Shown: positions 45,958-55,036 of the stretch, in pieces
Layout of the letters: each line of letters starts with the position of its first letter
Numbering within the stretch: the first letter of the stretch is position 1
Assembly: GCF_900120175.1 (NCBI RefSeq)
Contig: NZ_FQLF01000002.1
Coordinates: forward strand, 1,054,001 to 1,118,000
DNA: 64,000 bases
Source of the DNA: Oceanicoccus sp. KOV_DT_Chl
GTDB lineage: Bacteria; Pseudomonadota; Gammaproteobacteria; Pseudomonadales; Dasaniaceae
Reading direction: 5' to 3'
Position numbers and translations under genes: made by a program
Notes under the pieces: generated by a model
The model's database searches: none
What the model saw: only the letters and a program-made list of their open reading frames with translations
What the model was told of the DNA's origin: nothing

Positions 45958-47352
45958 ATGCTGAAGTCCTTTTTGAACATATTGTGTCTGTTATTAGCGG
46001 TGCCAGCTGTGGCCTTGGCAGAAAAACCGGATCAGCAACACGTCATTGTAATCTCAATCGATGGTTTGCGCCCCGAAGTCTATATGAGCCCTGATGCCAG
46101 AGGGTTGAAGGTGCCGAACTTAAGGGCATTAGCCGCGTCAGGTACGCGAGCAGAGCGGATGATCAGTGTTTTTCCATCGGTGACCTATCCGGCCCACACC
46201 AGCCTGGTAACCGGGATGAATCCGGCCCGCCACGGGATCGTCAACAATTTCAAGGGGCAGACTGTAGAGTGGTATTTGCAGGCTGCGGATATCAAGGGCC
46301 AGACCCTCTGGCAATCTGCCCAGCAGAATGGTTTGCGGACTGGGATTGTGACCTGGCCAGTGACTTATGGGGCAAATGTCGATTATCTGGTGCCAGAAAA
46401 TCTATCCTTCGGGCTGAGTAATCCCGTGGAGTCAATAAGGCAGGGTAGTACTCCGGGGCTGTACGAAGCGCTGTCTGATAAGGGGGCAGCAACATCTATC
46501 GTTTCCTTCGATCATCCCGACGGAGGTGAAGAGCTGGACGAGCTGACAACACATCTGGCAGTCAATTTGATCAAAAAGAAAAAGCCGCAGCTGTTGTTAG
46601 TTCATTTTCTGGATGCGGATCATCGCCAGCATTTCTCAGGCCCTGAGGATGCGGACTCAATGCATGCCTTTGAACTTGTCGATCAGTCTATCGGAAAACT
46701 TCGTGATGCGGTCAGACAGGCTGGTTTGGAACACAAGACCAACTTCATCATTGTTGGCGATCATGGCTTTTTGCCCGTACATACCGGTATCAATGTCTAT
46801 GCACTCCTGGGACAGTTGGCCGGTGGTGATCGTGTAGCTATGGGGGCATTGGCCCCGATGGTGCTGGGCGGATCAGGTGCTTTTTATCCTGGTGATCAGG
46901 CGACAGCTGAGCAAGTCGCGGCAATGACCGCAAAGTTTAAACATTTCACTGAAACGAGACTTCGCCACCTGGTTTCGTTTGTTGCCAAGGATGAACTTGA
47001 GAGGATGGGGTCATACCCCGGAGCAGAATTTGCACTAGCGGCGGCACCAGGCTATATGCTAACTGGCGCAAAAACTTCGGAAGTTTTTCTCCCTTTGTCA
47101 GGCATAAAGGGGATGCATGGTTATCTCCCTGAGGTTCCTGAAATGGCAACGGGGTTTATTGCCTCAGGGCCGGCTTTCAGAACGAACTATACAATACCGC
47201 TCATTCGTATAATCGATGTTGCACCTACTATTGCAAAACTATGGGACGCCGAGTTAGCGGAGGCTGATGGTGTGGTAGTGACAGGCATCTATCGTCAAAG
47301 TGACGTCATATCTGATGATCCAATGGGCTTTAAAATGGGTAACGAGCACTGA
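45958..47352 (+). CDS. Secreted nucleotide pyrophosphatase/phosphodiesterase (alkaline phosphatase fold)
   Basis: 464 residues from ATG at 45958 (AGGAGA 7 nt upstream); an earlier in-frame GTG-like opening would lie inside the operator. Signal peptide LNILCLLLAVPAVALA. NPP-type features: ISIDGLRPE (metal Asp), nucleophile Thr in FPSVTYPAHTSLVTG, HFLDADHRQH, and GDHGF. Periplasmic or surface enzyme that hydrolyses nucleotide, phospholipid or other phosphodiesters. The coding strand is rich in G (GGG, GTG, GAG), unlike the A/C-rich neighbours. With its TetR gene it may be a transferred two-gene unit. Confidence 0.9.
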   Translation: MLKSFLNILCLLLAVPAVALAEKPDQQHVIVISIDGLRPEVYMSPDARGLKVPNLRALAASGTRAERMISVFPSVTYPAHTSLVTGMNPARHGIVNNFKGQTVEWYLQAADIKGQTLWQSAQQNGLRTGIVTWPVTYGANVDYLVPENLSFGLSNPVESIRQGSTPGLYEALSDKGAATSIVSFDHPDGGEELDELTTHLAVNLIKKKKPQLLLVHFLDADHRQHFSGPEDADSMHAFELVDQSIGKLRDAVRQAGLEHKTNFIIVGDHGFLPVHTGINVYALLGQLAGGDRVAMGALAPMVLGGSGAFYPGDQATAEQVAAMTAKFKHFTETRLRHLVSFVAKDELERMGSYPGAEFALAAAPGYMLTGAKTSEVFLPLSGIKGMHGYLPEVPEMATGFIASGPAFRTNYTIPLIRIIDVAPTIAKLWDAELAEADGVVVTGIYRQSDVISDDPMGFKMGNEH

Positions 47353-47736
47353 GGGACGCTGTTGAAAAGACCCAGTCCCCGGGACATATAGCGATAAAAT
47401 GGCGGCTCCCATCTTGAAACTTCTGCAATATAGCGCAATGCCAGCGCCATATTGCATCAGCCGACGGGCTGGCCGATCATCTTTGGAGCAATCATTCATA
47501 ACATTCAGCGCGGTGTTGAGGTCGTCGGTTCGATCCAGCTTAATTCCACCATGTACCCTCTATTTAGTGCCCGTCGTTACTATTATTGCCGTTATCGGTT
47601 TTTATGTCGCCAGCACTTAGCATTTTTACCATTCAATAGACGCACACTAACGCTTAACAAAATCACTCACTGACTTTGACCAAAGATTGCTTTACGATTA
47701 ATTACGCTGTAAATCATCACTCAACGCCGACAAACT
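47353..47736. other. Intergenic stretch with a possible decayed membrane gene
   Basis: 384 bp. Plus-strand frames near 47452-47625 give broken pieces (IIHNIQRGVEVVGSIQLNST, then LYLVPVVTIIAVIGFYV) that would join into one hydrophobic C-terminus after a frameshift. No start or family is clear. Confidence 0.3.
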
Positions 47737-47991
47737 ATGGAAAATGTAAGAATAATTATATTAATTACCGCCAGTATTCTAATACTGTTTGGCTATCTAC
47801 GATTTATCACGGATGAGCACGGCAACATTAATTTGAATAATTACCGGTTTACCGGCGGGCTTGGTTTGGTCATTGGCGGCTTGCTGGAAGGAACGCGTGA
47901 TTTATGTTCGTTTGATATTTCTAAAAACGGCCTGTCTGCATTGGCAATGTATACCGGCGGACTACTGTTTTATATTGGCTTCACTTTTTGA
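47737..47991 (+). CDS. Small two-helix membrane protein
   Basis: 84 residues, with hydrophobic segments at about 5-20 and 64-83 and a Gly-rich middle (FTGGLGLVIGGLLEG). No ribosome binding site of note. Function unknown. Reading frame and membrane pattern look genuine, but support is modest. Confidence 0.5.
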   Translation: MENVRIIILITASILILFGYLRFITDEHGNINLNNYRFTGGLGLVIGGLLEGTRDLCSFDISKNGLSALAMYTGGLLFYIGFTF

Positions 47992-48056
47992 ACATCATCT
48001 TGATATAGCTGGTTACGTTCAATCAAGATAGCAAGCGTGCCGCTAAGCCACCACCA

Positions 48057-48587
48057 TTATCGCTCAAATTTTTTCCTTCTAGCCTCACGATCATAAACCG
48101 CATCATCAAGCTTCCCCGCCAACAACGTTGCTGGCACCTGCTCAAAATACGGGTCACAGGTCTCGGTGGTTCTGCTCCAATCAACCCGCTCTGAACGATA
48201 AGCCATTTTCCACACACCCTGACGGCATTCATAGCGATCAAGATAGCGTCCAGCAACAATCATATCGTAAAAAACACCCTCAATATTTATTTTGTGATAG
48301 GCGTGAAAATACACTTCGCCGAAGGCCTCATCACCTTCCAGCTCGATAAGAATGTTACCCAGCAAATGCTGGTTGGCTTGATGTTTTTTTAATTCAGTCA
48401 CAGCAAAATTGACAAACTCATCGGCGCTACCATTTAAAAACCCGTATTCGCAGTAAGCATCATCAAAAAAAACGGCGCGCAGTGTGTTGGCATCAGCGCG
48501 ATCCAGGCCGCGCATATAGCGTGCGGATAATTCGGTGATTGTTTGTTTGGCATGTAACTCTTTAATGACCTGTTCCATTATCGACAC
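48057..48587 (-). CDS. SnoaL-like / NTF2-fold protein
   Basis: 176 residues. LHAKQTITELSARYMRGLDRADANTLRAVFFDDAYCEYGF and the end WKMAYRSERVDWSRTTET are the SnoaL_4 pattern. Adjacent paralogue 48599-49132 on the same strand, 11 bp upstream. The length and fold match beta subunits of ring-hydroxylating dioxygenases, and a Rieske alpha subunit is divergently encoded at 49568. Confidence 0.85.
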   Translation of the reverse strand: MSIMEQVIKELHAKQTITELSARYMRGLDRADANTLRAVFFDDAYCEYGFLNGSADEFVNFAVTELKKHQANQHLLGNILIELEGDEAFGEVYFHAYHKINIEGVFYDMIVAGRYLDRYECRQGVWKMAYRSERVDWSRTTETCDPYFEQVPATLLAGKLDDAVYDREARRKKFER

Positions 48588-48598
48588 TCTTGTTGGCT

Positions 48599-49132
48599 CT
48601 AACGATTCAGTAATGCGTACAGTGGGTCGGCCTTGGCGCCTCCTCCTTTGGCAAGATCGGCAAAGGCGGGGCTAGTGCGCTCATCGACAACTGCCTGCCG
48701 CCGACTCCAATCCATCACCACTTGCCGGTGCATGAGTTTCCAGACATTATCCCTGCAGCTAAAAACATCCAGATAGCGACCGGAAAAAACCAGTTCCTCA
48801 TCACCAGCCGGCAGCAAGTGATAGGCCGTTACATAAGACTCGGCTCTCGCACTATCACTACCAGGCGCTAACGTGATCAAGCTATTACCCAGCGCATGCT
48901 GAGTCAGCTGATATTGCTCAGCCAGCACCGGGATTACCAACTCAGCAAACTGATGTGCACTGCCTTTAAAGCTGCCGTAATCGACTTCAGCCTCCGGCCA
49001 ATAGCAAGCTTTTAAAATGTCTACATCCAGCCGATCAATACCGCGACTGTGAAGAAAAATAATATCTGTAATGGCTAATCGACTGGCAACATCGCTAGCA
49101 CTGGCTATTTGACCGGGTTCTGCACTCATCAC
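48599..49132 (-). CDS. SnoaL-like / NTF2-fold protein
   Basis: 177 residues, paralogue of the gene just downstream: SRLAITDIIFLHSRGIDRLDVDILKACYWPEAEVDYGSF and VWKLMHRQVVMDWSRRQAV align with it block by block, pointing to an old tandem duplication. Probably co-transcribed and possibly forming a heteromer. Confidence 0.85.
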   Translation of the reverse strand: MMSAEPGQIASASDVASRLAITDIIFLHSRGIDRLDVDILKACYWPEAEVDYGSFKGSAHQFAELVIPVLAEQYQLTQHALGNSLITLAPGSDSARAESYVTAYHLLPAGDEELVFSGRYLDVFSCRDNVWKLMHRQVVMDWSRRQAVVDERTSPAFADLAKGGGAKADPLYALLNR

Positions 49133-49293
49133 TCTATCCTTTATTGTTATTCAATGTGTGGTGGTTAGTAATACAGTCTAGCCCGCTCTGTTACATTGCC
49201 AATCAGCCAAAAGTCGGATGCGGGCATTATTCATTCAGGTAATACTCAAGCAATGACAATAATGGTGGTGCAACTTACAACTGCACGGAATAC

Positions 49294-49515
49294 ATCTGAA
49301 ACACTATATATGTCGACGTCACCCCCAGTGGTCGGGGACCCAAAGCTATAGGGTGAGGAATAGCTAGTGTGGGCTAGAGTATATTTAAATCGCCATACTT
49401 AGCACTTCGTAGCTCTGGATTCCCGATCAGGTCGGGAATGATAAATAAAAATCGAGCCTCTACCTTAACTCGATATGTTTCGTACTTTATTAGCAAACTG
49501 GCACTCTAAAACTGA
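49294..49515 (-). repeat. Dispersed repeat, copy C
   Basis: Reverse complement of the 36841-37000 copy. It shares CAGTTTTAGAGT, ACGAAAC, GGTAGAGGCTCGA and CATTCCCGACCTGATCGGG, with an insertion between the palindromic core (49420-49441) and the TGTTTCAGAT end (49294-49303). Fills the gap between the SnoaL pair and the Rieske gene. Confidence 0.55.
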
Positions 49516-49567
49516 TCATTTATTACGGACACTACTGCACCAACACTACAACCAAAATGGCTAAGCT

Positions 49568-50953
49568 ATGAGCAATACTGACAACAAAACACTGAAAGCA
49601 GCTGGACTGGCCAGAGCCAGCGGACCCACTATTGCTGACACGCTACAAGCTGACGGCAATCCACCCCCAGCGCCATTACTAGAAAGCCATTATGAATTTT
49701 TAGGTGATAACGACATTCCCACCAGCCGCTATACCTCAGCCGAATTTGAGCAACAGGAAATGCAAAAATTGTGGCCCAAAGCCTGGCAATGGGCCTGTCG
49801 CGAAGAGCATATTCCCGATGCGGGCGATAGCTATGTGTACGATATTGGTAATTACTCAATCATTATTGTGCGGGTAGACGAGCACACTATTAACGCCTAC
49901 CTGAATAGTTGCACCCATCGCGGTACGCGACTGCTGGCGGAAGAAGGCAGTAATTACAGCCCCGGCTTTAGTTGTCCGTTTCACGGCTGGTCATGGCAGG
50001 TAGATGGCACACTTAACCCCCTTCCAGGTCAATGGGATTTTCCGCACGTGGCCAATGGCAGCCATAATTTACAAGCGGTTAAATGCGAACAATGGGGCGG
50101 ATTTGTTTTTTTTAATATCGACCCCGAAGCAAAACCCTTAGCTGATTATCTGGATGTACTGCCTGAACATTTCTCTCACTTTCCATTAGACCGACGACGT
50201 ATAAAAGTACATGTGCAAAAAATTCTACCGGCTAATTGGAAAGCAGCGCAGGAAGCCTTTATGGAGGCTTACCATAATTTTGAAACCCATGACTCCCCCA
50301 CCGGTGCCAACGCGCAGTACGATATTTTTGGTAAATATGTCAGCCGCTTTATTCATAACATCGGTAATTACAGCCCGCAATCACTCTCCGATTACCCTGG
50401 CGATAAATGGCGCGAACCGCCATTAACGGAACAACAATTATTGGAAATGCTAGCGATTGAAGACCGGGTATTAGCCGAGGGCGAAACCGCACGCAGCGTC
50501 GCAGCACAAACCATGCGCGACACTATGAGTAGCAGCTTGGGCGTCGATTTATCCACTTGCAGCGATAGCATCATGCTGGATTCTATCGAGTACCATTTAT
50601 TTCCCAATATGTTTTTCTTCCCCGGCATCGCTATCCCGATGGTGTATCGATTCCGTCCTATGGGTAATGATGTTGATCACTGTATTTTCGACATGATGAT
50701 TTTAGAGCCCCTGGCTGAAGGCGCATCCCACCCGGAACCCCCCGAGCCGATCAAACTCAGTGTTGAGCAATCTTATACCGAAGCCGAAGCACTGGGGTGG
50801 CTGGGGAGCATTTATGATGAAGATACCGGCAACCTGCAACTGCAACAACAAGGTTTTAAAACCACCAGAAAAGGCTTAACGCTGGGTAATTACCAGGAAG
50901 CAAGAATTCGACGGGTGCATTTAACGCTGGAAGAATTTTTAGGCAGCCATTAA
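49568..50953 (+). CDS. Rieske non-heme iron oxygenase alpha subunit
   Basis: 461 residues. Rieske ligands Cys115/His117 (CTHRG) and Cys136/His139 (CPFHGW). Iron site AQEAFMEAYHNFETH (His236, His241). Closest in the window to 38640-40034, sharing the long N-terminal lead. It is the only one with a partner ferredoxin directly behind it (15-bp gap), so a two-component or three-component system with an outside reductase is likely. Confidence 0.92.
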   Translation: MSNTDNKTLKAAGLARASGPTIADTLQADGNPPPAPLLESHYEFLGDNDIPTSRYTSAEFEQQEMQKLWPKAWQWACREEHIPDAGDSYVYDIGNYSIIIVRVDEHTINAYLNSCTHRGTRLLAEEGSNYSPGFSCPFHGWSWQVDGTLNPLPGQWDFPHVANGSHNLQAVKCEQWGGFVFFNIDPEAKPLADYLDVLPEHFSHFPLDRRRIKVHVQKILPANWKAAQEAFMEAYHNFETHDSPTGANAQYDIFGKYVSRFIHNIGNYSPQSLSDYPGDKWREPPLTEQQLLEMLAIEDRVLAEGETARSVAAQTMRDTMSSSLGVDLSTCSDSIMLDSIEYHLFPNMFFFPGIAIPMVYRFRPMGNDVDHCIFDMMILEPLAEGASHPEPPEPIKLSVEQSYTEAEALGWLGSIYDEDTGNLQLQQQGFKTTRKGLTLGNYQEARIRRVHLTLEEFLGSH

Positions 50954-50968
50954 TAGAAGAACCATATT

Positions 50969-51289
50969 ATGACTAACAACGAATACCAAACGGTTGCCAA
51001 GAGCACCGACATTCCATTAGGCAAAACGCTGTGCGTCAATGTTAACGGAAAAGAAATTTTACTCTGCCACAGCAATGAAGGCTTTTATGCCGTTGACAAT
51101 TTATGCTCCCACGCCGAGGCAAAACTGAGTGAGGGAAAACTCAAAGGCTGCCGCATTTTATGCCCCTTACACGGCGCTGCATTTGATATCCGTGATGGTC
51201 AAGCGCTGAGTAAACCAGCATCGAAATCGATAAAAAGCTACCCGCTGCAAGTGCTGGAGGATCAGATACAAATCCAATTGGGCGAGTGA
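50969..51289 (+). CDS. Rieske-type [2Fe-2S] ferredoxin
   Basis: 106 residues. Cluster ligands Cys46/His48 (CSHAEAKLSEG) and Cys65/His68 (CPLHGAAFD), the biphenyl dioxygenase ferredoxin pattern. Passes electrons from a reductase to the oxygenase encoded 15 bp upstream and perhaps to other Rieske enzymes and P450s here. A bidirectional terminator follows. Confidence 0.92.
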   Translation: MTNNEYQTVAKSTDIPLGKTLCVNVNGKEILLCHSNEGFYAVDNLCSHAEAKLSEGKLKGCRILCPLHGAAFDIRDGQALSKPASKSIKSYPLQVLEDQIQIQLGE

Positions 51290-51348
51290 GTTTTACGATG
51301 AACATTCTTTCTACTTCGCTGTTTGCGCAATAAACCATTGACACAATA

Positions 51349-51382
51349 AAAAAGGCCCTTACCAAACAGTAAAGGCCTTTTT
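51349..51382. terminator. Bidirectional intrinsic terminator
   Basis: AAAAAGGCC / GGCCTTTTT arms, extended inwards by TTA/TAA with small bulges. It lies between the convergent ferredoxin and PEP-CTERM genes. Confidence 0.88.
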
Positions 51383-51412
51383 GAATCATTCCTTTCGAGG
51401 CATAAACCGCCC

Positions 51413-52000
51413 TTATTTTTTTCGCTTAACACCGACCAATAATGTTAAGGCCGAACCGAATAACCAAAGCGCAGCAGGTACTGGCACTGGCGAAGGGCCA
51501 CTGCCACAGGCTTCACCCATACACAATGAACCGTAGACCTCATCATTTTCTGCACTGGAATCATCAACGAAATAGTAAGAGACGAAAATAGATTCTTCGC
51601 TAAGACTTAACGATGTAATGGTAAATTCGTTATTGCCACGATAAAGGTCGTAATCCAATTCACGCTGCTTAACTTCAATACTCCAGCCATCATCGTTATG
51701 ATAACCGATACCTTGGTCAACTGAAATTTCAGAACCAGGAGAGTTAACTTCTATTTCCCAGTCCTCATTAAACGGCAGCTCCTCCTCGCCTTCGTTTATG
51801 CCAGTTACATCTATAGTCAAAATACTATCGCTAATTTTGGTGTCCCAATTAAAGATATAGCCTTCACTTAAAGTAACGTCATCACCACCTATGTTATAAG
51901 TAAAGTAATCTGCGGAAGCGGGAGCCGCGATAGCGCACAAGGTTAATGATATGGCTAACAGACGGGCGCGAATTGATCGGGTAGTTTCCAGAGTTTTCAT
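51413..52000 (-). CDS. PEP-CTERM sorting-domain secreted protein
   Basis: 195 residues. Signal peptide (LLAISLTLCAIAAPASA), an acidic beta-rich body with no known domain, and the sorting tail SPVPVPAALWLFGSALTLLVGVKRKK. Same tail type as 20210-20761, so the same exosortase should process both. No riboswitch was seen before this one. Confidence 0.88.
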   Translation of the reverse strand: MKTLETTRSIRARLLAISLTLCAIAAPASADYFTYNIGGDDVTLSEGYIFNWDTKISDSILTIDVTGINEGEEELPFNEDWEIEVNSPGSEISVDQGIGYHNDDGWSIEVKQRELDYDLYRGNNEFTITSLSLSEESIFVSYYFVDDSSAENDEVYGSLCMGEACGSGPSPVPVPAALWLFGSALTLLVGVKRKK

Positions 52001-52318
52001 CAGGCAATCCTTTAGGGCTATTGTTATTTTTAATTAAAGCGCTTTTTATAAGCGTCTTTTATCTCAAGGTGCTAACATTTTAGCGAGACTACCCCGGTTA
52101 ATACAATAAATTTACCTAATTTTTTTTAATCTTAGCTGCAACTTTTTATAAAAAATAATGTTAGCGGCTGCGATTTTTTTGCTTGGCGTCTATTTATAAA
52201 ATATTCTTCCTATGAAAAACATTAGCAAAACGCCGAGAAAACAAGCCTTAAGATAATTTTGCTTCCTTTGCAGCAAAACATGGCTTATAACATTATTGCA
52301 ACACGTGTAACACAGCGT
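52001..52318. other. Intergenic, no gene seen
   Basis: AT-rich region holding the promoter of the PEP-CTERM gene (minus strand). Nothing else could be supported. Confidence 0.4.
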
Positions 52319-52350
52319 AAAAAAAGGCCTCAACTATAAACAGTGAGGCC
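52319..52350 (-). terminator. Intrinsic terminator after the VOC lipoprotein
   Basis: Stem GGCCTCA / TGAGGCC with an 11-nt loop. On the minus strand it is followed by T7. It begins 24 bp past the stop at 52375. Confidence 0.9.
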
Positions 52351-52374
52351 CTGGCTATTTCACACTAAAATCTA

Positions 52375-53802
52375 TCAGTTATTGTATTGCACTAACTCAA
52401 TCACGGTACCGTCTGGATCTTCAAACGCGACGTAACGTAAAAAACTCAGTGGTCCGGAAGGCACAACCGCTTCTTCGGTATAAAAGTCTACACCATTGGC
52501 AGTAAGGACTTTGATATCCTGATCGAGATTAGTGGTCTCGATAGCAATACGGGCAATACCCAAATGGTTTACATCTTCATAAGCCTGATCCGTACTGGTC
52601 GACTCGGTCAGGGTGATATGACGACCATCCTGCAGCGCAATGGTAGCGATATTATTGTTTGTAGTTATCAACCTAAAACCGGCTTGCTGATAAAAAGTAA
52701 TAGCACTGGCCAAATCACTGACATTGATATTGGTAGAAAACACACCGTGAATATAGGTTTCACCCGAACGGTTAATACCTTTATTTGCGAACACCTGAGT
52801 CAACAAAATAATGGTGCCATCAGGGTCGGCGAAACGAATCACTACTGGCTGACCATTGTTGGCTAGAAATACGCTATAAGGAATACTATGGGCTTGTAGC
52901 ACACTGATATCCGCCTGCAGGTTATCGGTCTTTAAGCTGAGCGTTGCCAGGCCTAAACTGTAAATATCATTATGTGGCGCTTCAGCATCATAAGGGCTGT
53001 AAAACTGAATCAGATCAATAAGGAAACCATCGCCCAATGCCATTGGTGCTGCTTTTAGCGTATACGGCGGTAAATTTAAGCCCTGCGCTTCGGCCGGGTC
53101 AGATACATCGACGTCGGCTTCCAGCAATACACCAAAGCCCAGCAATTGATAAAAACTTTTTGATGCCTCAAAGTCGCTAACATTGATATTGTAGTGCAAC
53201 AATTTACGCGTATTTACAGCAAACGGTGAACCGGTGCCGAAAATTTCCTGATCGTCGTACTCGCCATCACCATCGGTATCCGCTTTGGTTGCTGAGGTTC
53301 CATAATGCGTTTCTGCCGCATCACAGATACCATCGCCATCGCTGTCAGCCGCGCCAACCAAACACTGATACACAGTCGGCACTGAAGTAATCAGATAATC
53401 ACTACCTTCATAACTGTGTTGCTGAAAGTCCGGCGTATAGTCCAGCCAAATATCCTGATAGCCCTGTTTGCTGAATTGCAGCTTATAAAAACTTTCCGCC
53501 GAGCCATTGGCTACACCTATAGACATAGCATCTTCAGCAGCCACCATCTCACCATAGGGATCAAAAAAATAAGCACCATCGGCATTAGAAGACACCTGAT
53601 AACCTGTTAGGGTTGCAGCTGGGGTAACGGTCTCTACTTCGCTGCTATCACAGCCGGCACCACTACATTCACCATAAGCAATGACGTCAACATCTGTGAG
53701 CGCTTGGTTAGCGGTATCTTTAACATAGCCTGTAGTACAAGCCGTTAAGAAGCCAAGCAGAACTATAAAAAGGGATCTATTAATGTATTTTATTTTTATC
53801 AT
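52375..53802 (-). CDS. Lipoprotein with calcium-type repeats and two VOC (glyoxalase-fold) domains
   Basis: 475 residues from ATG at 53802 (CGGAGA 6 nt upstream), giving signal IVLLGFLTAC with lipid-bearing Cys at about residue 22. Then a beta-sandwich-like segment, a TSP3-like DSDGDGICDAAETHYGTSATKADTDGDGEYDDQE stretch, and two VOC modules: LLHYNINVSDFEASKSFYQLLGFGVLLE and FSTNINVSDLASAITFYQQAGFRLI, each ending FADPDGTIILL or FEDPDGTVIEL. VOC enzymes are normally cytosolic metal isomerases or extradiol dioxygenases, so a lipid-anchored pair is unusual. Substrate unknown. Confidence 0.85.
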   Translation of the reverse strand: MIKIKYINRSLFIVLLGFLTACTTGYVKDTANQALTDVDVIAYGECSGAGCDSSEVETVTPAATLTGYQVSSNADGAYFFDPYGEMVAAEDAMSIGVANGSAESFYKLQFSKQGYQDIWLDYTPDFQQHSYEGSDYLITSVPTVYQCLVGAADSDGDGICDAAETHYGTSATKADTDGDGEYDDQEIFGTGSPFAVNTRKLLHYNINVSDFEASKSFYQLLGFGVLLEADVDVSDPAEAQGLNLPPYTLKAAPMALGDGFLIDLIQFYSPYDAEAPHNDIYSLGLATLSLKTDNLQADISVLQAHSIPYSVFLANNGQPVVIRFADPDGTIILLTQVFANKGINRSGETYIHGVFSTNINVSDLASAITFYQQAGFRLITTNNNIATIALQDGRHITLTESTSTDQAYEDVNHLGIARIAIETTNLDQDIKVLTANGVDFYTEEAVVPSGPLSFLRYVAFEDPDGTVIELVQYNN

Positions 53803-53945
53803 AGACGGTCTCCGAATAATGCGTTTGATACGAGGGGGAAAGATAATAACAGCTGCGCCACAAATAAAACAAGCTGAACTGTTTATTTTTGACACAGGCA
53901 TGCACTGTTTTTACGCCCAGCGATGAATGACAGAGTGACCATCGA

Positions 53946-54838
53946 CTACATATTGAATTTTATCTCCGTTAATAGCTGTCGCAACCAACGATTAGCTTGA
54001 TCGTTATCTGCACTTTTATGCCAATACAAAAACCAATCCAGTGTCGACAACTCAAAAGGTAGCTCAACAGTCTTTAGTTTTAAGTGCTGGGCCAATGCCC
54101 GTGGCACTGTCCACGCCAGGTCGGTATAACGAATAATCCTGGGAGCGACCATATGATGCTGGACGCGCACCGCAATATTGCGCTGCAAACCGGATTTAGA
54201 CAGTGCCACATCCACATGTCCGGCACCGCTGCGACGGCTGGAAACATGTAAATGATCCAGTGCCAGGTACTGTTTCATGGTGATTTTTTTATTGACGAGA
54301 GGATGAGCATCCCGCACCGCACACACATAACTTTCACTGGATAACGGCTGCCGACATAAATTGGGATCGTTCGCCAAGGGCACATCAATCGCAAAATCAA
54401 GCTGACCGGACGCTAACTCTTTCACCACCTCATCGCGGGCAATGTAATAACTACTGGCGCGGATTTGTGGCGCCTGAACACTGAGCTGCTCCAACAAGGG
54501 GGCAACAATAAAAACTCGGACAAATCATTCATGCTTAAGCGGAACGTTTTATCCGTGCGATTAGGATCAAAATTAGCCCCCTCATTCAGACTAAAATCCA
54601 GTAAGGTCAAGGCTTCGCGAACCTGACCAATAATATTGTCAGCCACCGGGGTTGGCTCCATGCCTCTGGGGTGGCGCACAAATAACTCATCGCCAAAAAC
54701 GTCGCGCAAGCGGTTTAAGGCATTGCTCACCGCCGGCTGGGTGAGATTCAGCACCTGTGCTGCACGGGTTAAATTACGCTCTGTATAGATCGCGTCGAAC
54801 ATCACAAACAAATTCAAATCCATTCTATCCAAGCGCAT
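53946..54838 (-). CDS. LysR family transcriptional regulator, frameshifted
   Basis: Two overlapping frames join into about 297 residues, the normal LysR length. The first gives the winged HTH (MDLNLFVMFDAIYTERNLTRAAQVLNLTQPAVSNALNRLRDVFGDELFVR) up to NDLSEFLLLPP. One base added to the G5 run at 54498-54502 continues it as LLEQLSVQAPQIRASSYY, through the substrate-binding domain to the end. It resembles NodD/SyrM- or PcaQ-like members that respond to aromatic compounds. Divergent from the histidine phosphatase gene at 55037, so probably regulating that cluster. Confidence 0.87.
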
Positions 54839-55036
54839 GACAACGACTCCAGCAGTTCTGGCAATTGAAAAATAATCAGGCTTATCAGCAATAATGGCTG
54901 CATTATCGATATTAATACTATGAATATCTAGCTATCAATATAATAAATTTTAACAATATTCAATAATCACTTACTCTAGCGCCATAGCGATCCATCAAGC
55001 CGGCACCATCGAATCAGTAGCAGTAAGCGAGCAACC

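Noticed and set aside
47399-47673. Two overlapping plus-strand frames of about 73 codons
   Set aside because: They may be fragments of a decayed membrane gene, but neither has a start signal or recognisable family, so no CDS is called.
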